Positions 25,548-35,505 of a DNA stretch of 64,000 nucleotides are shown here, piece by piece. The translations under genes were made by a program, and so were the position numbers. This DNA comes from Lachnospiraceae bacterium (GTDB taxonomy: Bacteria; Bacillota; Clostridia; Lachnospirales; Lachnospiraceae): NCBI GenBank assembly GCA_910575155.1, contig CAJTDX010000017.1:1-64000 (forward strand), read 5' to 3'. The notes below the pieces were generated by a model. The model ran no database searches and was not told where the DNA came from. It saw only the letters and a list, made by a program, of their open reading frames with translations. How positions within the stretch are numbered: position 1 is the stretch's first letter; each line of letters opens with the position of its first letter.

Positions 25548-26639
25548 ATGAAAGGTGAAAAGCATATAAAATCAGTTATTTTAAGGCGCTTTTTCCAGAA
25601 GATGCTCTATGCCGGCACGGTCTGTATGGCGCTGCTGGTGCTGTGCCTTCTTTTGGGAAAGGCTTTTTTTGGCTCTTTTGTCTGGTATGGAACGGAAGGG
25701 GCATATCCGCTGCTTCACTGGATTTCAGAAAACCAGGGTATGTTTGTATCCGGATTGTTTCTGACAGGACTTTTTTTCATCGGCATATTTTATTGGATCA
25801 GACTTTTGAATTATTTTCAGGACGTGATAGACGCCATGGAGAAGCTCGCCTGTGAAGGTCAGATCCGTCTGAGGCCGGAACTTCGCGAGGTGGAAGATCA
25901 TATGAATGAGGTGCAGCGTCAGATTAAACGCAATGAACGGCTGGCAAGAGAAGCGGAGCAGCGGAAAAACGATCTGGTGGTGTATCTTGCGCATGATTTG
26001 AAAACGCCTTTGACTTCCGTAATTGGTTACTTATCTCTGATGCGGCAGGAGACGCAGATTTCGGAGGAACTTCGGCAAAAATATCTTGCCGTTTCCCTGG
26101 AAAAAGCAGAGCGTTTAGAGCAGCTGATCAATGAATTTTTTGAAATAACCAGATTTAATCTGACGCATCTGGAGCTGGAGACGGTGACAGTTTCCCTGAA
26201 ACGGATGCTGGAACAGATTGTTTATGAATTTCAGCCTATGTTTGCGGAAAAGCGTATCACATGCAGGCTGGAGCTGGAACCAGAGGAGTTGAACATTACC
26301 TGTGATACCGATAAAATGCAGCGGGTTTTTGATAATTTACTGCGGAATGCCCTGCTCTATGGATATGAGGGAAGCGTTATATCGCTCAGGGCAGCGCTCA
26401 GTTCCTCAAATTTGTGTATTCAGGTGGAGAATCAGGGCGCGACAATTCCCAGAGAAAAGCTGGATCGTATTTTTGAACAGTTTTACCGTCTCGATTCGGC
26501 AAGACAGAGTAAAACCGGAGGCGCCGGACTGGGCCTTGCCATCGCCAGAGAAATCGTGGAGCGTCACGGCGGGCAGATCCGGGCGGAAAGCCAGGAGGAG
26601 AGGACGGTATTTACCGTAGAAATTCCCGCAAAACAGTGA
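25548..26639 (+). CDS. Sensor histidine kinase (VanS-like)
   Basis: 363 residues. Two membrane helices (about 17-40 and 60-85) enclose only a short external loop, so the sensor probably reads the membrane or a small ligand. A dimerisation helix with VVYLAHDLKTPLTSVIGYL carries the phospho-His; the ATPase domain has DNLLRNALLYG, GLGLAIAREIVERHGG and FTVEIP. The layout is VanS-like, but no vanH/A/X genes are present. ATG 25548 follows CCGGAGG. Confidence 0.9.
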   Translation: MKGEKHIKSVILRRFFQKMLYAGTVCMALLVLCLLLGKAFFGSFVWYGTEGAYPLLHWISENQGMFVSGLFLTGLFFIGIFYWIRLLNYFQDVIDAMEKLACEGQIRLRPELREVEDHMNEVQRQIKRNERLAREAEQRKNDLVVYLAHDLKTPLTSVIGYLSLMRQETQISEELRQKYLAVSLEKAERLEQLINEFFEITRFNLTHLELETVTVSLKRMLEQIVYEFQPMFAEKRITCRLELEPEELNITCDTDKMQRVFDNLLRNALLYGYEGSVISLRAALSSSNLCIQVENQGATIPREKLDRIFEQFYRLDSARQSKTGGAGLGLAIAREIVERHGGQIRAESQEERTVFTVEIPAKQ

Positions 26640-26642
26640 AGC

Positions 26643-26712
26643 AAATCTTCATAAAATCTTAAATAGTTTGAGAGAAAAAACGTAAGAATCATGGATGCCT
26701 TTTGTCTATACT
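26643..26712 (+). promoter_or_regulatory. Candidate response-regulator site and promoter of the C39-like gene
   Basis: AAATCTTC (26643-26650) and AAATCTTA (26654-26661) are direct repeats 11 bp apart, the spacing used by OmpR-family dimers. A TATACT -10 lies at 26707-26712 with no recognisable -35, as in activator-dependent promoters. The regulator would be the one encoded just upstream. Confidence 0.5.
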
Positions 26713-26776
26713 AAGATCAGGATTTAAAAAGCCAGATGCATCTGGAAATTTGAGATATAGAAAGGACGGAAGGGTT

Positions 26777-27604
26777 ATGGAATATTACGCTGGTGCAAAT
26801 TATGGAGGGATTTCAGGCGGGAGAAGAAAGGCTTCTTTGCGAAAGAGAAGGGCGGCCCGCAGAAGACGCAGAAGAATCTGTGCGGGGATGTTTCTGCTGC
26901 TGGCGGCAGGCGTTGTGTTCTTTGCCAAGACGCTGATTCCCGTTTTGCTTCAGGCAGGAGACGTTCAGGAATTTTTAAGTACCGCCATGCAGGAAGAGTA
27001 TCCGCAGGAACTTTTGGAAATGTTGGAAAAGAATGAGGAGACTTATGATTTTGTGACCAATTATCCCAATCGCAGACAATATATGGAACAGGAGATCGAT
27101 ATTTCTGATCTCTGCAGTGAACAGAAGATTCCTTTACTGATGCAGTGGGACCTGCGATGGGGATACGACAGTTACAGCGACAGCATGATCGGACCAGCAG
27201 GCTGCGGCCCGACCTGTATGACGATGGCATACCTGGGATTGACGAAAGATACTCAGATGAATCCCCGCAAAATGGCGGAGTATGCAATGGAAAACAATTA
27301 TAGTACAGAAGCGGGGACAAGCTGGAGCTTTTTCACTGAAGGAGCGGCGGGACTGGGACTTTCCGGAAAGGAACTGCCGCTTGGCGAGACGGCCATGAAG
27401 CAGGCGCTGGATCAGGGAAGCGTGCTGATCTGCAGTATGCGTCCGGGCGATTTTACCACTACAGGGCATTTTATCCTGATTCGGGGATATGATGAACGGG
27501 GATTTTTTGTAAACGATCCCAACAGCAGAAAAAACAGTGAGAAGCAATGGGATTTTGATACCTTAAGCGGCCAGATCAAAGGGTTATGGGAAATTGGAAA
27601 ATAA
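26777..27604 (+). CDS. C39-like peptidase, membrane-anchored
   Basis: 275 residues. A strongly basic N-terminus (KASLRKRRAARRRRRR) precedes one membrane helix (about 37-57), so the enzyme domain faces outward. The papain-like C39_2 fold shows IPLLMQWDLRWG, GPAGCGPTCMTMAYLGL (catalytic Cys in the CGPT motif), TTTGHFILIRGYDE (catalytic His) and FFVNDPNS (Asp). No leader-peptide ABC transporter is fused or adjacent, so it is not a bacteriocin exporter. It is likely controlled by the adjoining two-component system. The start is ATG 26777 behind GGACGGAAGGG. Confidence 0.82.
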   Translation: MEYYAGANYGGISGGRRKASLRKRRAARRRRRRICAGMFLLLAAGVVFFAKTLIPVLLQAGDVQEFLSTAMQEEYPQELLEMLEKNEETYDFVTNYPNRRQYMEQEIDISDLCSEQKIPLLMQWDLRWGYDSYSDSMIGPAGCGPTCMTMAYLGLTKDTQMNPRKMAEYAMENNYSTEAGTSWSFFTEGAAGLGLSGKELPLGETAMKQALDQGSVLICSMRPGDFTTTGHFILIRGYDERGFFVNDPNSRKNSEKQWDFDTLSGQIKGLWEIGK

Positions 27605-27614
27605 TAAAGAACAA

Positions 27615-27684
27615 AGAATCCTGCTCTGCAGGATTCTCCGCCTGCGGCGGGTCGCTTTAGCGGCATATTTCTTTTCCGCCGCAG
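27615..27684. repeat. Two adjacent hairpins after the peptidase gene
   Basis: AGAATCCTGC and GCAGGATTCT form a perfect 10-bp stem with a TCT loop (27615-27637). CTGCGGCGG (27642-27650) and CCGCCGCAG (27676-27684) form a second, with a smaller CGCT/AGCG stem inside. Neither is a classic terminator on its own. Confidence 0.55.
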
Positions 27685-27738
27685 TGCGATCATTGTTTTT
27701 TATTTATAGGGAATCCGAAGGAATTTCCTATAAAAATA

Positions 27739-27770
27739 CAGCCTGACGGATCGTGAGATCTGTCAGGCTG
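27739..27770 (-). terminator. Terminator of pyrG
   Basis: CAGCCTGACGGATC and GATCTGTCAGGCTG form a 14-bp stem (one wobble) with a 4-base loop. On the minus strand it is followed by ATTTTTAT. It lies 13 bases beyond the pyrG stop. A further AT-rich stem (TATAGGGAATCC/GGAATTTCCTATA) lies just to its left. Confidence 0.75.
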
Positions 27771-27782
27771 TTGTGCTATAAA

Positions 27783-29387
27783 CTATCGTCTGGTTTTGAT
27801 TGCCGCTTCTACAAATCCTTTGAACAGCGGATGCGGGCGGTTGGGCCTTGATTTTAATTCCGGATGCGCCTGGGTGGCTATAAACCAGGGATGGTCGGTG
27901 ATTTCCACCATTTCCACAATCCGGCTGTCCGGCGACAGGCCGCAGAGCTTCATCCCGTGTTCAGTCAGCACGGAACGGTAATCATTGTTGACTTCATAAC
28001 GGTGACGGTGACGTTCGTGTATGGTTTCTTCTCCATATACCTGGAACGCCCTGGAAGTTTTATCCAAAATACAGGGATAAGAGCCGAGGCGCAGCGTTCC
28101 GCCAAGATCTTCCACGCCGTTTTGATCCGGCATAAGGGCAATCACCGGGTGGGTAGTGTTGGGGTTGAGTTCAATACTGTGAGCGTCATGGAAGCTGCAG
28201 ATATGTCTTGCATATTCGATGATAGACACCTGCATACCAAGACAGAGACCCAGATAAGGAACCTTGTGCTCGCGGGCATACTGAGCGGCAACAATCATGC
28301 CTTCCACACCCCGGTCGCCAAAACCGCCGGGAACCAGAATGCCCTGTACTTGTCCGAGAATTTCTCCGGCGTTCTCTGCGTTCAGTAATTCAGAATCCAC
28401 CCATTTGATATTTACGGTGGCGCGTTCTGCAATCCCTCCATGTTTTAAAGCTTCCACCACAGAGATATATGCGTCGTGCAGCGCCGTATATTTTCCAACA
28501 AGGGCAATTTCCACTTCCTTGTTGGGGTTTCTGAGAGCGTCCACCATGTCGATCCAGTCTGTAAGATCCGGCTGCGGGCAGTCTAAATGGAGACATTCAC
28601 ATGCTACCTGCGCGAGATTCTCCGCTTCCATGGCAAGAGGCGCCTCGTACAGATATTCCACATCGAGATTCTGCAGTACACGGCTGCAGGGAACGTTACA
28701 GAATAAGGAAATTTTGTCTTTGATTCCCTGGTCTAAGGGATGCTCGGAACGGCAAACAATAATATCAGGCTGAATCCCCATGCCCTGCAGTTCTTTCACA
28801 CTGGCCTGTGTAGGTTTGGTTTTCATTTCTCCGGAGGCGCTGATATAGGGAATGAGGGTTACATGAATCAGGATGGCGTTCTCATGTCCAATCTCATGCT
28901 GGAACTGACGGATAGACTCCAGAAACGGCTGGCTCTCCATGTCGCCCACAGTTCCTCCAACCTCGATAATGGCAATATGGGTGTCTTCCGTGGTGAAATT
29001 CCGGTAAAAACGGCTTTTGATTTCATTGGTGATATGAGGAATCACCTGGACAGTGCCTCCGCCGTAATCTCCCCGGCGCTCTTTCTGCAGAACGGACCAG
29101 TACACCTTTCCGGTTGTGACATTGGAATTTTTTCCTAAATTTTCATCAATAAAACGTTCATAGTGCCCAAGGTCCAAATCTGTTTCTGCGCCGTCATCGG
29201 TGACGAAGACCTCTCCGTGCTGAATGGGGTTCATTGTTCCGGGATCGATGTTGATATACGGATCAAATTTCTGCATGGTAACTTTATAACCCCGCGCTTT
29301 CAGCAGACGTCCCAGGGAAGCTGCTGTAATTCCTTTTCCCAGGCCGGAAACCACACCACCAGTGACAAAGACGTATTTTACGGACAT
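27783..29387 (-). CDS. pyrG: CTP synthase
   Basis: 534 residues; makes CTP from UTP, ATP and glutamine. The N-terminal synthase domain begins [26 protein letters not shown] and has [15 protein letters not shown] and [11 protein letters not shown]. The C-terminal amidotransferase has LGLCLGMQ (nucleophile Cys) and AQAHPE-like [14 protein letters not shown]. The start is the ATG at 29387, behind AAGGAGGAG on the minus strand; the frame is open 33 bases further. It is divergent from ftsH and alone in its unit. Confidence 0.96.
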   Translation of the reverse strand: MSVKYVFVTGGVVSGLGKGITAASLGRLLKARGYKVTMQKFDPYINIDPGTMNPIQHGEVFVTDDGAETDLDLGHYERFIDENLGKNSNVTTGKVYWSVLQKERRGDYGGGTVQVIPHITNEIKSRFYRNFTTEDTHIAIIEVGGTVGDMESQPFLESIRQFQHEIGHENAILIHVTLIPYISASGEMKTKPTQASVKELQGMGIQPDIIVCRSEHPLDQGIKDKISLFCNVPCSRVLQNLDVEYLYEAPLAMEAENLAQVACECLHLDCPQPDLTDWIDMVDALRNPNKEVEIALVGKYTALHDAYISVVEALKHGGIAERATVNIKWVDSELLNAENAGEILGQVQGILVPGGFGDRGVEGMIVAAQYAREHKVPYLGLCLGMQVSIIEYARHICSFHDAHSIELNPNTTHPVIALMPDQNGVEDLGGTLRLGSYPCILDKTSRAFQVYGEETIHERHRHRYEVNNDYRSVLTEHGMKLCGLSPDSRIVEMVEITDHPWFIATQAHPELKSRPNRPHPLFKGFVEAAIKTRR

Positions 29388-29524
29388 AGTAGCTCCTCCT
29401 TCAATATGTATCATTTTCAATAATTACTACATTATACAACCTATGATGAAAGAAATCTAGGATTTTTATAAAAAAGTTTATAAAAAGTTTAGAAAATATT
29501 GTAGAAAAGTTTCTAAAGAACATA

Positions 29525-29553
29525 TTGCTTTTCAAAAAGAATGAACATATAAT
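29525..29553 (+). promoter_or_regulatory. Promoter of ftsH-uvrC
   Basis: TTGCTT (29525-29530), a 17-base spacer and TATAAT (29548-29553). The ribosome site CAGGAGG and ATG follow 50 bases later. Confidence 0.65.
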
Positions 29554-29600
29554 AAAATAGTGTCGCCGAATCACAGGGAGCGATATTCAGGAGGAAATCA

Positions 29601-32576
29601 ATGGAGAACAAAGGAAATAATAATATGAATGGGAATAATAGCGGCGGGAACAATAACGGAGGGAATAATAACGGCGGAAATAACCGTAATGGAATGACGG
29701 TTATGATTTTTATTCTCGCGGCTTTGGTGGTGCTGTTTCTGACGAGCCTTCTGAACAGCTGCGCCAAGGACGCCGCCAATAAAGAGATCACTTATTCAGA
29801 GTTTATTAATATGGTGGAAAGCGATAAGGTGGAGGAAGTTATCTTTACTTCCAACAGAATTAAAATTAAACCCAGGAGTGAGAACAAATTATACCGGATT
29901 ACTTATTATACCGCCGAATTAAATGATGAAACTCTGCTTCCCCTGCTGAAAGAACATGGCGTAAAATTCAGCGGCACGGTAGAGGATGTGTCTTCAGCAA
30001 TTATGTGGAATATGGTAAGTTATATCCTTCCGCTGGTAATTGTGTGGGTGCTGCTGTATTTCTTTATCTTCCGTAAAATGGGAGGAGGCGGCGTCATGGG
30101 AGTGGGTAAGACCACGGCAAAAGTTTATGTGGAGAAGTCCACAGGGGTAAACTTTAAGGATGTTGCCGGACAGGATGAAGCAAAAGATTCCCTTCAGGAA
30201 GTGGTGGATTTTCTGCATAATCCCAAGAAATATACAGATATTGGAGCGAAACTTCCCAAGGGCGCGCTCCTGGTGGGCCCTCCGGGAACTGGTAAAACAT
30301 TGCTTGCCAAAGCAGTTGCAGGAGAGGCGAAGGTACCCTTTTTCTCTCTGGCAGGTTCGGACTTTGTAGAGATGTTTGTGGGGGTGGGAGCTTCCCGTGT
30401 CAGGGATTTGTTCAAAGAAGCGCAGAAGCAGGCGCCCTGTATTATTTTTATTGACGAGATTGACGCCATAGGCAAGAGCCGCGATACCAGATACGGCGGA
30501 AACGATGAACGGGAGCAGACGCTGAACCAGCTTCTGGCAGAGATGGATGGTTTTGACACATCCAAGGGTCTGCTGATTCTTGCGGCTACCAATCGTCCGG
30601 AAGTGCTGGATAAGGCGTTGCTGCGTCCCGGAAGGTTTGACCGCAGAATCATTGTGGATAAGCCGGATCTTAAAGGACGTGTGGAAACCTTGAAAGTACA
30701 TGCCAAGAATGTGCTGATGGATGAAACGGTGGATCTGGATGCGATTGCCCTGGCGACGTCCGGCGCAGTGGGATCTGATCTGGCCAATATGATTAATGAG
30801 GCGGCCATCAATGCTGTCAAAGACGGAAGGAAGTATGTAAATCAGGAGGATCTTTTTGAATCTGTTGAGGTAGTAATTGCCGGAAAAGAGAAGAAGGACC
30901 GTATTATGAGTCCCAAAGAGAAGAAAATGGTGGCGTATCATGAAGTGGGCCATGCTCTGGTAACTGCTTTGCAGAAAGATACGGAGCCAGTGCAGAAGAT
31001 TACCATCGTGCCCAGGACTATGGGCGCCTTGGGTTATACGATGCAGGTGCCGGAAGAAGAAAAATTCCTGATGACGAAAAATGAGCTGGCAGCGCGTCTT
31101 GTCACTTATATGGGCGGCAGGGCGGCAGAGGAGATTGTATTTGACTCTGTTACTACCGGGGCTTCTAATGATATAGAGCAGGCGACCAAAATAGCGCGGG
31201 CTATGGTGACGCAGTACGGCATGTCTGAAAAATTTGGGCTGATGGGACTTGTTACCGTTGAGAATCAGTATCTGGATGGCCGGGCAAGTCTGAATTGCGG
31301 AGAAGATACGGCGGCGCAGATTGACCAGGAAGTAATGCGGATCTTAAAAGCGAGCTACGATGAAGCGATTCGTCTTCTTCAGGAGAACAGAAGCATTCTC
31401 GATGAGATTGCTCATTATCTGTATGAGCATGAGACGATCACGGGCAGGGAATTTATGAAGATTTTCCGCGAATTAAAAGGAATATCGGAGACAGAGGAGG
31501 CGCCGGGCACAGATAAAACAGAGGATACATTCAGGCAGGAAGATCGTGAAATACCTGAATTTCCAATAGAAGATGAGAATTATGAAGAGCATTATCAGGT
31601 GAAACTCAGAGGAAAGCGGCCCAACGAGGCGGCAGGAAATCTAAGAGAAGTCAGTATACCGGAGGAATCAGCGGAGTTTCCGGAGGAAGTGAATACTCTC
31701 GAACAGCCGGGAGAATTTCTGCGAAGAGTGAATATGCCGGAGGAATCGGGAGAGTTTCCGGAGGAAGTAAATACGCTGGACGAATTTCAGGAGTTTCCGG
31801 AGGAAGTGAACACACTGGACGATTCCGGGGAATTTCCGGAGGAAGTAAATACACGGAAAGAGCCGCAAAGGTTTTCGCAGGAAGCCGGTATTCTGGAAGA
31901 AGCGGAAGAGTTTCCACTGGAAGTAAATACACTGGACGATTCCGAAGAGCTTTTGATGCGGGGTACTTCTCTGCAAGAAGCGCACACGCCGAATGAGGCG
32001 GATCATCTGCCATTGGAAGTAAACACCCTGGACCAGCCCGAAGAAATTTTATTGCAAAGCAATACGCTTATGGGTCAGGAGGAGCTTCCGGAGGAAGTGA
32101 ATACGCTGGACGAATCCGGAACGCATTTGCTCAGAGCCAGCGCCATGAAACAGGTCATTACGCCGGAAGAGCCGCAGGAACTTTTGGAAAAGGCGGATTC
32201 TTTGCAGGAAATCAATATCTCCATGCAGCCGGAAGAAAAAGAAGTAGTTTTTCTGGAGGCAGAGGAGGTTGTACAGGATGCGATCATTCGTGAAGTGATT
32301 CCGGAGGAATTAACCCGTAAAGTGTTTAACAGAGAGGAAAAAGAGATCGTTTTGGAAGAAGTCCCTGAGGAGCCTAAGATTTCCGCTTTGGAAATGTTCC
32401 GGAAACATAAGAAAAAGGTATCTGTGGAAGAACCGGAAGAAACAAAAGAGCAGGAAGCTGCTCAGGAACAGGCGTCCGAAGAGCCGCAGGAACTTTATCA
32501 GGAGGAACCGCAGGAGCCTGATGATCCGGAAGATGGAGAGGATTATTTAGATAAATTATTAAAAGGGATGAAATAA
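29601..32576 (+). CDS. ftsH: ATP-dependent zinc metalloprotease FtsH with a long repeat tail
   Basis: 991 residues, about 300 more than usual FtsH. It begins with an Asn/Gly-rich cytosolic tract (residues 2-31), then a membrane helix (about 33-52), an external domain and a second helix (about 133-153). The AAA domain has Walker A GPPGTGKT at 226, Walker B IIFIDEID and the SRH region; the protease has YHEVGHAL with His447. All parts needed for membrane-protein degradation are present. From about residue 640 an acidic, Glu/Pro-rich extension follows, including about twelve 13-residue repeats (679-840). uvrC overlaps its stop by one base. The core is certain; the tail has no known function. Confidence 0.95.
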   Translation: MENKGNNNMNGNNSGGNNNGGNNNGGNNRNGMTVMIFILAALVVLFLTSLLNSCAKDAANKEITYSEFINMVESDKVEEVIFTSNRIKIKPRSENKLYRITYYTAELNDETLLPLLKEHGVKFSGTVEDVSSAIMWNMVSYILPLVIVWVLLYFFIFRKMGGGGVMGVGKTTAKVYVEKSTGVNFKDVAGQDEAKDSLQEVVDFLHNPKKYTDIGAKLPKGALLVGPPGTGKTLLAKAVAGEAKVPFFSLAGSDFVEMFVGVGASRVRDLFKEAQKQAPCIIFIDEIDAIGKSRDTRYGGNDEREQTLNQLLAEMDGFDTSKGLLILAATNRPEVLDKALLRPGRFDRRIIVDKPDLKGRVETLKVHAKNVLMDETVDLDAIALATSGAVGSDLANMINEAAINAVKDGRKYVNQEDLFESVEVVIAGKEKKDRIMSPKEKKMVAYHEVGHALVTALQKDTEPVQKITIVPRTMGALGYTMQVPEEEKFLMTKNELAARLVTYMGGRAAEEIVFDSVTTGASNDIEQATKIARAMVTQYGMSEKFGLMGLVTVENQYLDGRASLNCGEDTAAQIDQEVMRILKASYDEAIRLLQENRSILDEIAHYLYEHETITGREFMKIFRELKGISETEEAPGTDKTEDTFRQEDREIPEFPIEDENYEEHYQVKLRGKRPNEAAGNLREVSIPEESAEFPEEVNTLEQPGEFLRRVNMPEESGEFPEEVNTLDEFQEFPEEVNTLDDSGEFPEEVNTRKEPQRFSQEAGILEEAEEFPLEVNTLDDSEELLMRGTSLQEAHTPNEADHLPLEVNTLDQPEEILLQSNTLMGQEELPEEVNTLDESGTHLLRASAMKQVITPEEPQELLEKADSLQEINISMQPEEKEVVFLEAEEVVQDAIIREVIPEELTRKVFNREEKEIVLEEVPEEPKISALEMFRKHKKKVSVEEPEETKEQEAAQEQASEEPQELYQEEPQEPDDPEDGEDYLDKLLKGMK
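31635..32120 (+). repeat. 39-bp tandem repeats coding for the FtsH tail
   Basis: About twelve units of 13 codons with consensus [13 protein letters not shown] cover FtsH residues 679-840. Units at 692, 718, 731, 770, 802 and 828 are near-identical; others (705, 757, 815) are diverged, and one at 783 is lengthened to 19 residues. The register is otherwise strictly 39 bp. Repeat number is likely to vary between strains. Confidence 0.85.
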
Positions 32577-34453
32577 TGTTTGACATTCAGGAGGAATTAA
32601 AAAAACTTCCCCAGAAACCTGGGGTTTATATCATGCATGATGCCAGGGATGCAATTATTTATATTGGCAAGGCGGTCAGTCTTCGGAATCGGGTGCGCCA
32701 GTATTTTCGTCCCAGTCACAACGAGGGACTGAAAAAGGCGCAGATGGTAAGACAGATTGAGCGATTTGAATATATCATCACCGATTCTGAGCTGGAAGCG
32801 CTTATTTTGGAGTGCAATCTGATCAAGGAACACAGGCCCAAATATAATACTATGCTGCGGGATGACAAGACATACCCCTATATCAGAGTGACGCTGGGAG
32901 AAGCTTTTCCCAGAGTCCTCTTTTCACGTCAGATGAAAAAAGACAAATCCCGCTATTTTGGTCCTTATACCAGCGCAGGCGCCGTCAAAGATACCATAGA
33001 GCTGATTGATAAGATTTATGCGCTCCGCACCTGCAGCCGCGTACTGCCCAAAGATATTGGGAAAGAGCGGCCCTGTCTGAATTATCACATTCATCAGTGT
33101 ATGGCGCCCTGCCAGGGATATATCAGCCAGGAAGAATACCGCCAGAGGATCGGCCGGGCAATCGAGTTTTTAAATGGAAACTACCAGCCTGTACTCAGGG
33201 AACTGGAAGAGAAGATGCAGGATGCTTCCGAGAACATGAACTTTGAAAAAGCAATCGAATACCGGGAGCTGCTAAAAGCGGTGAAGCAGATCGCCCAGAA
33301 GCAGAAAATTACCAGCTCTGACGGTGAGGATAAGGATATCATTGCCATGGCGTCCGACGCAGAGGACGCAGTGGTACAGATCTTTTTTATCCGCGATGGA
33401 AAACTGATCGGGCGGGATCATTTTCATGTTAATATCGGAAGCGAGGACACCAGACCTCAGGTGCTCGCCACGTTTTTGAAACAATTTTATGCGGGGACGC
33501 CTTTTATCCCCAGAGAGCTTATGCTTCAGGAGGAAATTGAGGAAGCTCAGGTAATTGAAGAATGGCTGTCGCAGAAACGGGGGCAGAAAGTTTATGTGCG
33601 CGTGCCTAAAAAGGGAACCAAAGAAAAACTGGTGGAGCTTGCCGCCCAGAATGCCGGCATGGTGCTTTCTCAGGATAAAGAAAAGATCAAACGGGAAGAA
33701 GGCAGAACCATAGGGGCGTTAAAGGAGATTGGCAGACTGCTGGAGCTTGAGGATTTGAAACGGGTGGAAGCATATGATATTTCCAATATCAGCGGCTTCG
33801 AATCTGTGGGTTCTATGATTGTATATGAGAAAGGAAAGCCAAAACGCAGCGACTACCGGAAATTCAAATTGCGGACAGTGACCGGACCGGATGATTACGG
33901 TTCCATGTATGAGGTGCTGACGAGGCGTTTTTCTCATGGAATGAAAGAGCAGGAGGAATTAAAAGAGCGGAATATGGAACAGGAATACGGAAGCTTTACC
34001 CGTTTTCCGGATCTGATTATGATGGACGGAGGAAAAGGCCAGGTAAACGTGGCGCTGCGGGTTTTAGAAGAGCTGAAATTACAGATTCCGGTATGCGGGA
34101 TGGTGAAAGATGACAATCACAGAACCAGGGGCTTATATTATCACAATCAGGAAATTCCCATTGACCGCCACAGTGAGGGATTCAGGCTGATCACCCGTAT
34201 CCAGGATGAAGCGCACCGGTTTGCCATTGAATTTCACCGTTCCTTAAGAAGCAAGGAGCAGGTACATTCTGTTCTCGACGATATCCCGGGGATTGGCGCG
34301 GTGCGAAGAAAAGCGCTGATGAAAAGGTTTTTATCCCTGGACGCCATACGTGAAGCAGATGTAAAGACGCTGGCAGAGCTGCCCTCCATGAACGAGCAGT
34401 CCGCAAGGGCAGTCTATGAATTTTTCCACAGGCCGTCTGTTGAAGAGCAATAG
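32576..34453 (+). CDS. uvrC: Excinuclease ABC subunit C
   Basis: A 625-residue dual-incision nuclease of nucleotide excision repair. The GIY-YIG domain reads [19 protein letters not shown], a Cys-rich segment CSRVLP...[13 protein letters not shown] follows, then the UvrB-binding UVR motif (about 205-235). The RNase H-like nuclease has [18 protein letters not shown] and the tandem HhH at the C-terminus has [13 protein letters not shown]. Its ATG overlaps the ftsH stop, so translation is coupled. Confidence 0.95.
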   Translation: MFDIQEELKKLPQKPGVYIMHDARDAIIYIGKAVSLRNRVRQYFRPSHNEGLKKAQMVRQIERFEYIITDSELEALILECNLIKEHRPKYNTMLRDDKTYPYIRVTLGEAFPRVLFSRQMKKDKSRYFGPYTSAGAVKDTIELIDKIYALRTCSRVLPKDIGKERPCLNYHIHQCMAPCQGYISQEEYRQRIGRAIEFLNGNYQPVLRELEEKMQDASENMNFEKAIEYRELLKAVKQIAQKQKITSSDGEDKDIIAMASDAEDAVVQIFFIRDGKLIGRDHFHVNIGSEDTRPQVLATFLKQFYAGTPFIPRELMLQEEIEEAQVIEEWLSQKRGQKVYVRVPKKGTKEKLVELAAQNAGMVLSQDKEKIKREEGRTIGALKEIGRLLELEDLKRVEAYDISNISGFESVGSMIVYEKGKPKRSDYRKFKLRTVTGPDDYGSMYEVLTRRFSHGMKEQEELKERNMEQEYGSFTRFPDLIMMDGGKGQVNVALRVLEELKLQIPVCGMVKDDNHRTRGLYYHNQEIPIDRHSEGFRLITRIQDEAHRFAIEFHRSLRSKEQVHSVLDDIPGIGAVRRKALMKRFLSLDAIREADVKTLAELPSMNEQSARAVYEFFHRPSVEEQ

Positions 34454-34486
34454 GTTTTATGATAAAATGAAAATGAAACGGCAAAA

Positions 34487-34515
34487 ATCAGTATGAATGG
34501 CAGATTTATACTGAT
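34487..34515. repeat. Hairpin between uvrC and hprK
   Basis: ATCAGTAT (34487-34494) and ATACTGAT (34508-34515) form a perfect 8-bp stem with a 13-base loop. No T-run follows, so it is a doubtful terminator. Confidence 0.4.
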
Positions 34516-34557
34516 CTATGGCTGAAATAAGGTTTTCCCGATGAAAGGAGAAGCAGA

Positions 34558-35502
34558 ATGAGCGGCGTAAGTGTAAAAAAGATTGCAGACAAAATGAAAT
34601 TAAAGGTACTGAATCCGGAAGTGGATATTAATTCCCGCAAGGTAACTACCGCAGAAGTAAACCGTCCCGCCCTGCAGCTGACAGGGTATTTTGACTATTT
34701 TGAAAAGACCAGAATAGAAATTATCGGTATGGTGGAATATACTTATATACAGAAACTGAGCCAGGAGGAGAAACTGGACGTTTATGAAAAGTTCTTCTCA
34801 CATAATATTCCCTGTGTGATTTTCAGCCGTGATCTGAAACCGGACGAGGATTTGATACGGATTGCCACAGAGAACCAGACCCCGGTTTTATCCACAGATT
34901 ATGGAACCTCTGCATTTATGGCGGAGCTGATTTATTATCTGGGAGAAGCGCTTGCACCCTGTATTTCCATTCACGGCGTTTTGGTGGATGTCTATGGAGA
35001 GGGACTTCTGATCATGGGCGAAAGCGGGATCGGCAAGAGCGAGGCCGCTCTGGAACTGATCCGCAGAGGACATCGTCTGGTCAGCGACGATGTCGTGGAA
35101 ATCCGCAGAATCAACGAGCATACGCTGGTGGGAACCGCGCCGGATATTACCAGATATTTTATTGAAATGCGAGGCGTGGGCATCATAGATGTTAAGACTT
35201 TGTTTGGCGTAGAGTGTGTGAAAGAAAAACAGAATATTGATCTGGTAATCAAGCTGGAGGACTGGAAAAAAGAAAATGAGTATGACCGCCTGGGCATGGA
35301 AGAAGAATATACGGAATTTCTGGGCAACAAAGTCGTATGCCATTCTCTGCCGATCCGTCCGGGACGAAATCTGGCCGTGATTTGCGAGACAGCGGCTGTC
35401 AACCACAGACAGAAAAAGATGGGATACAACGCGGCTCAGGAACTGTATCGCCGGGTACAGGCGAATCTTCAGAAAAATTCCAGTGAGGAGGAAGAAGACT
35501 GA
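34558..35502 (+). CDS. hprK: HPr kinase/phosphorylase
   Basis: 314 residues. It phosphorylates HPr on Ser46 in response to glycolytic intermediates and so drives CcpA-dependent carbon repression. The N-terminal domain is followed by the kinase core with Walker A GESGIGKSE at about 160, LVSDDVVEI, and the signature MRGVGIIDVKTLFGV. AAAGGAG precedes the ATG. Four genes (M18 peptidase, murB, rapZ, whiA) follow closely. Confidence 0.95.
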   Translation: MSGVSVKKIADKMKLKVLNPEVDINSRKVTTAEVNRPALQLTGYFDYFEKTRIEIIGMVEYTYIQKLSQEEKLDVYEKFFSHNIPCVIFSRDLKPDEDLIRIATENQTPVLSTDYGTSAFMAELIYYLGEALAPCISIHGVLVDVYGEGLLIMGESGIGKSEAALELIRRGHRLVSDDVVEIRRINEHTLVGTAPDITRYFIEMRGVGIIDVKTLFGVECVKEKQNIDLVIKLEDWKKENEYDRLGMEEEYTEFLGNKVVCHSLPIRPGRNLAVICETAAVNHRQKKMGYNAAQELYRRVQANLQKNSSEEEED

Positions 35503-35505
35503 TCT

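Noticed and set aside
31651-32013. Overlapping minus-strand frames and CRISPR-like periodicity in the ftsH 3' end
   Set aside because: The 39-bp repeats are in frame, contiguous without spacers and coding; the antisense frames are mirrors of them.
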